6,097 bases of DNA, taken from NCBI GenBank assembly GCA_025360355.1, contig JANYCL010000288.1, forward strand, positions 1-6,097. The letters are read 5' to 3'. The notes beneath the pieces were generated by a model. That model did no database searches. It saw only the letters and a list, made by a program, of their open reading frames with translations, and had not been told where the DNA came from. Shown one piece after another: positions 1-5,012 of the stretch. Source of the DNA: Sphingobacteriaceae bacterium. Its GTDB lineage: Bacteria > Bacteroidota > Bacteroidia > B-17B0 > Aurantibacillaceae. A program made the position numbers and the translations under genes. Each line of letters starts with the position of its first letter. Positions within the stretch are counted from its first letter, which is position 1.

Positions 1-1
1 G

Positions 2-74
2 TGGTACCTCCAGGAATCGAACCAGGGACACAAGGATTTTCAGTCCTTTGCTCTACCGACTGAGCTAAGGTACC
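2..74 (-). tRNA. tRNA-Phe (anticodon GAA)
   Basis: Read on the minus strand, this folds as a 73-base cloverleaf. The acceptor stem GGTACCT pairs with AGGTACC, the D stem GCTC pairs with GAGC, and the anticodon stem AAGGA pairs with TCCTT around the loop CTGAAAA, giving anticodon GAA for phenylalanine. The T loop TTCGATT is canonical, and the discriminator base is A, as usual for tRNA-Phe. Position 1 adds a C after the discriminator, so an encoded CCA end is possible but lies outside the window. One oddity: the two T-stem strands both read CCTGG, leaving a U-U mismatch at the middle pair (tRNA positions 51 and 63), with four good G-C pairs around it. All other stems are fully paired, so the gene is probably functional. 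Confidence 0.96.
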
Positions 75-108
75 AGCCGTGACAGTTTTACGTGTCATTT
101 TGAGGATG

Positions 109-139
109 CAAAAATACAATTTTAATCTATTCTGCCAAA
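109..139 (-). promoter_or_regulatory. Bacteroidota-type promoter of the tRNA-Phe gene
   Basis: On the minus strand, TTTG (139 to 136) is followed after exactly 19 bases by TATTTTTG (116 to 109). This matches the known Bacteroidota primary sigma-factor consensus, TTTG around -33 and TAnnTTTG around -7, with no mismatch. Transcription would begin near 102-104, giving a 5' leader of about 30 bases before the mature tRNA end at 74, which RNase P would remove. The promoter sits wholly in the 108-base gap between the divergent tRNA and coaX. It is the best promoter match in the window and a main argument for the phylum. Confidence 0.85.
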
Positions 140-182
140 AAGCAGAGAAAAATATCTCATTTTACTTACCTTGGTCCTGTAT

Positions 183-902
183 ATGAACCTGGCTATAGAT
201 TTTGGAAACACACGCGTAAAAGCAGCTTTGTTTAACGGACATCAATTAGTTGAAGCTAAAGCTTACAATTCAATAAAAGATCTGATTTCTGATGTTGCTT
301 TTTACACGAAAGCTGATAGATGCATCATTGGTTCAGTGGTTAATACGCCTAATGAAATTACGGATACATTAAGTAATTTAATGAAGCTGAATTTTTTCAT
401 GGCAGAAACTCCAATTCCGCTTAAGAATTCTTACAAAAGCGCTCTAACTCTGGGTTCTGATAGGCTCGCAGCAGCGGTAGGTGCATACAGTGTTTATCCC
501 ACAAAAAACGTATTGGTAATTGATTCAGGCACCGCCTTAAAATTTAATTTTACCAATGCGAATGGCGAATATTTAGGAGGAGCAATTTCTCCCGGTTTGC
601 AAATGCGCTTTAAAGCTTTACAACATTTTACCGATAAATTACCATTGATCTCTCTGAATGAAAATTATGATAAATTGATTGGAGAAAGCACCGAAGAATC
701 AATACTTTCGGGGGTCATAAATGGTATATTAAATGAAACAGATGGCGTTATAAATGAATACAAAAAACTGTATCCCGATTTAACAATTGTTATCAGCGGC
801 GGCGATACTGATTTCTTTGCAAAACGTCTAAAAAATCGCATCTTTGCCCACCCTCATTTAGTATTAACAGGGCTAAACGAAATTTTGATCTATAATTCTT
901 GA
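183..902 (+). CDS. coaX: Type III pantothenate kinase (CoaX)
   Basis: CoaX phosphorylates pantothenate with ATP to 4'-phosphopantothenate, the first step of CoA synthesis, in the cytoplasm. It belongs to the ASKHA fold and is unrelated to CoaA. The 239-residue product shows the family motifs in order: the phosphate-binding DFGNT at residues 6-10, GSDR at 91-94 (D93 matches the catalytic Asp of the family), DSGTA at 114-118, LGGAISPGL at 131-139, ISGGD at 204-208 and the C-terminal VLTGLN at 227-232. The length is slightly below the usual 245-260, as often in Bacteroidota. I chose the ATG at 183 because DFGNT then begins at residue 6, as in the family; a TTG at 171 would add only four residues. 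It is divergent from the tRNA and heads the cluster with the barrel protein and lptC. No strong plus-strand promoter is visible; TACCTTGG at 167-174 is a weak candidate. Family type III enzymes are not feedback-inhibited by CoA. Confidence 0.95.
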   Translation: MNLAIDFGNTRVKAALFNGHQLVEAKAYNSIKDLISDVAFYTKADRCIIGSVVNTPNEITDTLSNLMKLNFFMAETPIPLKNSYKSALTLGSDRLAAAVGAYSVYPTKNVLVIDSGTALKFNFTNANGEYLGGAISPGLQMRFKALQHFTDKLPLISLNENYDKLIGESTEESILSGVINGILNETDGVINEYKKLYPDLTIVISGGDTDFFAKRLKNRIFAHPHLVLTGLNEILIYNS

Positions 903-947
903 AATAGCTATATACCTTAATTTTAACCAGCAAAAAATATAGCTATT
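903..947. repeat. 11-bp inverted repeat with two ATAGCTAT palindromes
   Basis: Immediately after the coaX stop codon, AATAGCTATAT (903-913) is mirrored by ATATAGCTATT (937-947) across 23 bases. All 11 pairs match. Each arm also contains the self-complementary octamer ATAGCTAT (904-911 and 939-946), 35 bp apart. As RNA this would be an A-U rich hairpin between coaX and the next gene. No T-tract follows, so it is not a standard intrinsic terminator. A protein-binding site, an RNA-processing or stability element, or chance in AT-rich DNA all remain possible. A weak -7-like box (TAATTTTA, 918-925) lies in the loop. Confidence 0.5.
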
Positions 948-973
948 CAAAGTGGCCAACAAGAAAAAATAAA

Positions 974-2404
974 ATGCACTTTAATAACCTTCATAAAATA
1001 AAATTATTAATTTTTTTGTTTGGCATTTCAGCTAACTTATTTTCTCAAAACTTAACTTTTAGTCCGTACTCACGTTTTGGTTTAGGTGAATTAAATAACA
1101 CAGCCTTTTCGCAAATACAAGGTTTGGGTGGCACATATATTGGTTTTAAACCTGATACTACTGCGCCCTTATTTATTAATGCTTCAAACCCTGCGGCTAT
1201 TTCCGGGATCCGTTTAACAACATTGGAATTAGGCGGTATTGCACAGTTCAGTGAATTTAGCAATGGGATCACTAAAGTTAAAACCAAAACAGTGAATTTT
1301 TCTTATGCCTGTTTAGGTTTCCCGATCAAACAACGTGCTTCAGCTTGTTTTGGCATCATGCCTTATTCAAATGTAGGGTATAATTTAAAAACCGAAATAT
1401 ATCAGGACGGCATTGGAACCGTTACAAGTAATTATAGCGGCTCAGGTGGAATTAATAAAGTATTTTTTGGAGTAGGAGTAAATCCATTTAAAAAAAGGAT
1501 CACCAGATTTTACCGCTCCGCTTACCGTGATACATTAGTACACCATCACGAGGTAAAAAAATATAAACGGATCAAATTCAGAAAACAATTATTATCTGAT
1601 CTAAGTATTGGCGCGCGTGCCGATTATTTATTCGGAAATATTTTAAATACAACAAGCGTTGTTTATCCCGGATCCATAAATTTTTATAATACACGTCGTT
1701 ACCGGGGTGTTAGTTACAATGATATTACTGCGGGCTTTGGTATACAAACATCTTTTAATATTGATTCGATTGGTAAACGTGTGCTAAGAAAAAAGATCAG
1801 AATTGGTTTCGGTTATTATATGTCGTTACCAAATACCATCAATGTTAAAAATAATTACATGGCTTACAATTACACTTTAAATGGTTTTGGAGATGAAATT
1901 CCGAAAGATACTTTCATTTATGTAATTGATCAGCCAAGCAGTATCCGTTTGCCATTAGAACAAGGTATTGGCATGAGTATTAAAAAAGGCGAGATGCTTA
2001 CAGTTGCTGTTGATGCAGCCTACACGAACTGGCAGCAATTCCGTTACCTCGATAAAATAAATGATCTTAAAAATAGTTACCGTGTTTCAATGGGAATAAA
2101 TTTTGTGCCAAATAAATATGCAGCAGGCAGCGGTGCCTATATAAAACGCATTCAATACCGCTTAGGTGCATTTTACAACACGGGTTATCTCGAACTAAAA
2201 AACACAGCCATTAATAATTATGCTGTCACAGTTGGTTTTGGTTTGCCTGTTGGTTTATTCCGACAATTCTCAGTAGTGAATTTAAGCGCACAGTTCGGAA
2301 AAATGGGCTCCGTTAATAATAATCTGATACAAGAAAAATACGTTAAGCTGGTAATTGGTTTTACGTTCAACGATAAATGGTTTAACAAATTCCGTTACGA
2401 ATAA
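974..2404 (+). CDS. FadL/OmpP1-like outer-membrane beta-barrel protein
   Basis: A 476-residue secreted protein. Residues 1-25 form a signal peptide: basic KIK at 8-10, a hydrophobic core LLIFLFGISA, and likely cleavage near LFSQ, residues 22-25. The mature start carries SPYSRFGLGE (30-39), and SNPAAIS (71-77) resembles the NPA motif of the FadL/OmpP1/TodX family. The rest is alternating polar/hydrophobic strands rich in Gly, Tyr and Phe, ending in strand-like YVKLVIGFTF and DKWFNKFRYE at the C terminus, as in Bacteroidota outer-membrane barrels. Residues 173-205 are strongly basic with a His triplet (190-192) and should be an extramembrane loop. FadL relatives carry hydrophobic compounds across the outer membrane; the substrate here is unknown. 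The gene lies 71 bases after coaX and 10 bases before lptC, so co-expression with LPS export is likely. The barrel class is well supported; FadL-type transport is inference. Confidence 0.8.
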   Translation: MHFNNLHKIKLLIFLFGISANLFSQNLTFSPYSRFGLGELNNTAFSQIQGLGGTYIGFKPDTTAPLFINASNPAAISGIRLTTLELGGIAQFSEFSNGITKVKTKTVNFSYACLGFPIKQRASACFGIMPYSNVGYNLKTEIYQDGIGTVTSNYSGSGGINKVFFGVGVNPFKKRITRFYRSAYRDTLVHHHEVKKYKRIKFRKQLLSDLSIGARADYLFGNILNTTSVVYPGSINFYNTRRYRGVSYNDITAGFGIQTSFNIDSIGKRVLRKKIRIGFGYYMSLPNTINVKNNYMAYNYTLNGFGDEIPKDTFIYVIDQPSSIRLPLEQGIGMSIKKGEMLTVAVDAAYTNWQQFRYLDKINDLKNSYRVSMGINFVPNKYAAGSGAYIKRIQYRLGAFYNTGYLELKNTAINNYAVTVGFGLPVGLFRQFSVVNLSAQFGKMGSVNNNLIQEKYVKLVIGFTFNDKWFNKFRYE

Positions 2405-2414
2405 AATTTCATGC

Positions 2415-2972
2415 ATGTCAAATCTGAAATTCATATTTGCTGTACTAACGGTTTGCGCCTTACTGTTTTCTTGTCAGAATAAACGCGAGGACATCATGGC
2501 ACTATCCATGCCAAAATTATCTCCCACACAAACAGGCACGGGCATTACAATGATCTACACCGATTCGGCCCAATTAAAAATGGTAATGAAAGCAGGTAAA
2601 ATGCTTACCTATGATAAAAATGTAAAAGAACCATTTACAATTTTACCTAATGGATTAACCATGAAGTTTTATGATAAAACAGAAAAACTGGAAGCAACCT
2701 TAAAAGCAAATTACGGCATTCACTATCCCGGTCGTAAACGGATGGAAGTAAAATATAATGTGGAAGTATTAAATAAGAACGGCGAAAAATTAAATACGGA
2801 ACATTTAATTTGGGATGAGGTAACAAAAAAAATAAGTTCACAAGAATTTGTAAAAATAACAACTGCAAAAGAAATAATCATGGGCAAGGGCTTCGAGAGT
2901 AATGAAGACCTGACTCAATACAAAATAAAAGAAGTAACGGGCACCATTCAACTTAATAACGGCGATCTATAA
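2415..2972 (+). CDS. lptC: LptC-like LPS export protein, predicted lipoprotein
   Basis: LptC is the periplasmic relay of the Lpt machine: it takes LPS from the inner-membrane LptB2FG transporter and passes it to the LptA bridge. This 185-residue product has a hydrophobic start (residues 4-19) ending in LLFSC, a good lipobox with C20 as the lipidation site, rather than the uncleaved transmembrane helix of E. coli LptC. The rest is one beta-rich domain. It carries a recognisable stretch, YNVEVLNKNGEKLNTEHLIW (114-133), then a repeated strand pattern EFVKITT (144-150) and GKGFESNEDLTQYKI (157-171), typical of Bacteroidota LptC proteins with the final G.g.. fold repeat. The ATG at 2415 puts the lipobox at the proper distance; in-frame upstream starts overlap the barrel gene. 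The gene is 10 bases after the barrel gene and 2 bases before the next. LptA, B, D, F and G are not in the window. Confidence 0.88.
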   Translation: MSNLKFIFAVLTVCALLFSCQNKREDIMALSMPKLSPTQTGTGITMIYTDSAQLKMVMKAGKMLTYDKNVKEPFTILPNGLTMKFYDKTEKLEATLKANYGIHYPGRKRMEVKYNVEVLNKNGEKLNTEHLIWDEVTKKISSQEFVKITTAKEIIMGKGFESNEDLTQYKIKEVTGTIQLNNGDL

Positions 2973-2974
2973 TT

Positions 2975-3199
2975 ATGGATAACAGAAAAATATTTAAAGC
3001 ATTAGAATATCTTTGGTTAGTTACTGCAGGTTTTGCAGTAGGTGTAACCGTTTATTTTTTAATTCAGGGCGATAAAGATGCCGCCATTTATTTTTTCTTT
3101 GTGTTCCTTATTGGCGGCGCCATGTACCTCACCCGACGTTACCAGCGTAAAAAACAGGAGGAACGCGGTGCTTTTGGTCCACCCAAGAATAAGCAATAG
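2975..3199 (+). CDS. Small two-helix membrane protein beside lptC
   Basis: A 74-residue protein of no function I can name. It has a short polar N terminus (MDNRKIFKALEY), a first membrane helix at about residues 13-31, a short charged turn GDKDA (32-36), a second helix at about 37-53, and a very basic tail (TRRYQRKKQEER, 53-64) ending in GPPKNKQ. By the positive-inside rule both ends should be cytoplasmic. Its ATG comes two bases after the lptC stop, so it is almost surely translated from the same message. My recollection is that small proteins of this type recur beside lptC in Bacteroidota, which would fit an accessory role in envelope assembly, but this is inference. The overall composition and tight packing argue for a real gene rather than a chance frame. 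Confidence 0.8.
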   Translation: MDNRKIFKALEYLWLVTAGFAVGVTVYFLIQGDKDAAIYFFFVFLIGGAMYLTRRYQRKKQEERGAFGPPKNKQ

Positions 3200-3234
3200 T
3201 TTTCTACATCAAAAAATAACCTTTAATCACTTTC

Positions 3235-3266
3235 TTCACTATCAATCATATTAAGGCTTAACTTTG
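3235..3266 (+). promoter_or_regulatory. Candidate promoter abutting the permease start codon
   Basis: TAACTTTG at 3259-3266 is a full match to the Bacteroidota -7 consensus TAnnTTTG, in the 71-base gap between the small membrane protein and the permease. The -33 element is poor: TTC at 3235-3237, 21 bases upstream, stands in place of TTG. Transcription from this box would start about 4-6 bases after it, at or within a base or two of the ATG at 3271, giving a leaderless message. It may instead be chance, with the permease transcribed from upstream. Confidence 0.4.
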
Positions 3267-3270
3267 GGTT

Positions 3271-4518
3271 ATGGTATTTTTTACCCTCTTTAAAGAAAGT
3301 GTAATTTTTGCTTTGCATTCATTAAATGCAAACAAGCTGCGTACTTTTTTAAGTTTACTCGGAATTACTATTGGTATCTTTGCGATCATTGTTGTTTTTA
3401 CTATTGTAGATAGTTTAGAAAGTAATGTGCGTAAAAGCATTCAGAGTTTGGGTGATAATGTTGTATTTGTGCAAAAATGGCCTTGGACGTTTGGTCCGGA
3501 TTACCCTTGGTGGAAATACATGAACCGTCCTGTTCCGAAATACGATGAGTTATTCGATATCCAAAAAAGATCTAAAACTGCAGAAGGTGTTGCATTCCGA
3601 ATTGGTGCGCGACGAAACATAAAACATAAAAGCAATATTGTGGAAAATGCAGTTATCAGTGGTGTTTCTTATGATTATTACAAAATAAAATCGTTTGAAA
3701 TTCCTAACGGACGTTATTTTACTGAAAACGAAGTGAACGCAGGTAACAATGTTGCTGTTATAGGAAATGCAATTGCAGATGGATTGTTTCCTAATAATCC
3801 AAATCCTATTGGACAAGAAATAAAAATTGCCGGACGGAAAGCCTATGTGATCGGTGTTTTTAAAAAAGAAGGTGAAAGCATGTTGGGTAATAGTATGGAT
3901 AATCAGGTGGTGATCCCTTTTCATTTCGCGAAATTAATTTTAGATATTAAATCAGAGAACAGTGATCCGTACATTGCAGTTAAAGCACGGCCGGGAATTT
4001 CGAATGCGCAAATGATCGATGAGTTAACCGGGATCATGCGCGGAACGCGACGTTTAAAACCATTAGCTGATGATAATTTTGCGTTGAATGAAAATAATTT
4101 AATTAGTAAAGGTTTCGATCCTGTATTTGATATCATTGGCATTGCAGGTTGGATCATAGGCGGCTTCTCAATTTTAGTCGGAGGATTTGGTATTGCCAAC
4201 ATTATGTTTGTATCTGTAAAAGAACGCACAAGCATGATCGGCATTCAGAAATCATTGGGCGCAAAAAATTATTTTATTTTAATGCAGTTTTTAAGTGAAT
4301 CGGTTTTTTTATCACTGATAGGAGGTGTGCTTGGTTTAGTTCTCACCTGGCTCATTACTTTGGCAGCTAAAGGAAATATCTCAATGGAAATTTCACTTAG
4401 TCAATCCAACATCATTTTAGGTATCACCATTTCGGTTCTAATTGGCATTATAAGCGGTTTCGTTCCTGCATATAGCGCTTCACAATTAGATCCTGTAGAA
4501 GCCATAAGAAGTAATTAA
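3271..4518 (+). CDS. MacB/FtsX-type ABC transporter permease (no adjacent ATPase)
   Basis: A 415-residue inner-membrane protein with the four-helix MacB/FtsX plan. Helix 1 is at about 26-46, after the amphipathic start and the NKLRTFLSLLGITIGI motif (21-36). A large periplasmic MacB core domain spans about 48-285. Helices 2 to 4 are at about 288-315, 335-366 and 380-402, forming the FtsX domain, which ends in QLDPVEAIR (405-413), the typical family tail. The coupling segment VKERTSMIGIQKSLGAKN (316-333) should contact the ATPase. Relatives act as mechanotransmitters that export peptides, antibiotics or lipoproteins with a MacB or LolD-like ATPase. No ATPase gene is in the window, so the partner must be encoded elsewhere and the substrate is unknown. 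Residues 69-81 are unusually Trp-rich (four Trp, with DYPWWKY). The stop overlaps the next start by one base. The class is secure; the exact transporter is not. Confidence 0.93.
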   Translation: MVFFTLFKESVIFALHSLNANKLRTFLSLLGITIGIFAIIVVFTIVDSLESNVRKSIQSLGDNVVFVQKWPWTFGPDYPWWKYMNRPVPKYDELFDIQKRSKTAEGVAFRIGARRNIKHKSNIVENAVISGVSYDYYKIKSFEIPNGRYFTENEVNAGNNVAVIGNAIADGLFPNNPNPIGQEIKIAGRKAYVIGVFKKEGESMLGNSMDNQVVIPFHFAKLILDIKSENSDPYIAVKARPGISNAQMIDELTGIMRGTRRLKPLADDNFALNENNLISKGFDPVFDIIGIAGWIIGGFSILVGGFGIANIMFVSVKERTSMIGIQKSLGAKNYFILMQFLSESVFLSLIGGVLGLVLTWLITLAAKGNISMEISLSQSNIILGITISVLIGIISGFVPAYSASQLDPVEAIRSN

Positions 4519-4856
4519 TGGAAAGACCCAAGATCATAAGCATCATTTGTATCCTCGGTTTTATATCGATCATATTTACGTTTCCGGCTGTTTTCTCACC
4601 TTCTGTTAAGAAACTAGGAGATTTTGTACCTGCATTATATGGTTTTATAGTGGCGTGCAGCTTCATATCTTACATAGGACTGTGGCATATGAAACAATGG
4701 GGCGTTCAGGTGTTCTTATTTATTTTCTTTGTTAAAACCATCTTCCTTATTCTCATAAACGATCTCGGACCAGGCACAATAACCGGAATTATCTTCGCCG
4801 TAACCTGCACCGCTATATTATTACGGTTTTACCGCAAAATGGACCTAAATCTATAG
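4518..4856 (+). CDS. Small four-helix membrane protein coupled to the permease
   Basis: A 112-residue integral membrane protein that I cannot assign to a named family. Four hydrophobic segments at about residues 5-26, 38-57, 62-81 and 85-103 are separated by short polar turns, among them KKLGDF (31-36) and the motif GLWHMKQWG (54-62) between helices 2 and 3. The basic tail RFYRKMD is at 103-109. The ATG shares its first base with the last base of the permease stop (TAATG), a classic arrangement for translational coupling. It may therefore be an accessory subunit or a gene simply carried along in the operon. No catalytic motif is visible. Residues such as RPKIISIICILGFI at the N terminus resemble many uncharacterised small membrane proteins of Bacteroidota. 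A role in the transporter is inference. Confidence 0.82.
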   Translation: MERPKIISIICILGFISIIFTFPAVFSPSVKKLGDFVPALYGFIVACSFISYIGLWHMKQWGVQVFLFIFFVKTIFLILINDLGPGTITGIIFAVTCTAILLRFYRKMDLNL

Positions 4857-4858
4857 TC

Positions 4859-4906
4859 GTCCAAAAATTCCATCCCCTTTTTTACATTATTTGTCCAAAA
4901 ACGGGG
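4859..4906. repeat. Direct repeat GTCCAAAAA and imperfect stem in the recQ upstream gap
   Basis: The nonamer GTCCAAAAA occurs twice, at 4859-4867 and 4893-4901, 34 bp apart, in the gap after the small membrane protein. Overlapping the second copy, CCCCTTTTT (4874-4882) can pair with AAAAACGGGG (4897-4906), with a single bulged C and a 14-base loop. It could help end the upstream transcript on either strand, but no T-run follows the stem, so a standard intrinsic terminator is not supported. It may also be an operator-like site or chance. Confidence 0.35.
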
Positions 4907-4923
4907 TCAATCAATCAAATAGT

Positions 4924-4956
4924 TTTGCATAAAAGAATTTTTTTTGTATATCTTTA
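4924..4956 (+). promoter_or_regulatory. Candidate recQ promoter
   Basis: TTTG at 4924-4927 is followed after 21 bases by TATCTTTA at 4949-4956. This fits the Bacteroidota TTTG / TAnnTTTG pattern with one mismatch in the last base of the -7 box. The start point would be near 4961, leaving a leader of about 50 bases before the recQ ATG. It lies in the 156-base gap, so recQ is probably its own transcription unit. The T-rich context makes chance matches fairly likely. Confidence 0.5.
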
Positions 4957-5012
4957 TATTAAGAGACTGTTTTATTCACTCACTACACATACACTTTTAA
5001 TCACTTAAACGA

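Noticed and set aside
131..158. Two overlapping short hairpins in the coaX leader: TCTGC/GCAGA (131-135 with 142-146) and GAGA/TCTC (145-148 with 155-158), mutually exclusive by sharing bases 145-146.
   Set aside because: Stems are only 4-5 pairs and AT-rich flanks make them likely by chance. The first arm also overlaps the -33 box region of the opposite-strand tRNA promoter, which explains its sequence better. No riboswitch core is visible.
167..174. TACCTTGG as a -7 box for coaX, which would give a message with a leader of only a few bases.
   Set aside because: It has one mismatch to TAnnTTTG and no TTG element at the proper distance upstream, so it is too weak to list as a promoter.
903..947. 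The inverted repeat after coaX as an intrinsic terminator.
   Set aside because: The stem is A-U rich and is followed by CAAAGTGG rather than a T-run, and the next gene starts 27 bases later.
1045..1287. An 80-codon minus-strand frame inside the barrel gene.
   Set aside because: It lies wholly opposite the well-supported signal peptide and NPA region of the barrel protein and has no start context or motif of its own.
3550..4244. Open frames on the minus strand opposite the permease gene (3550-3924 and 3921-4244).
   Set aside because: Their translations are low-complexity, lack recognisable motifs, and mirror a gene with clear MacB/FtsX features on the other strand. They are shadow frames.
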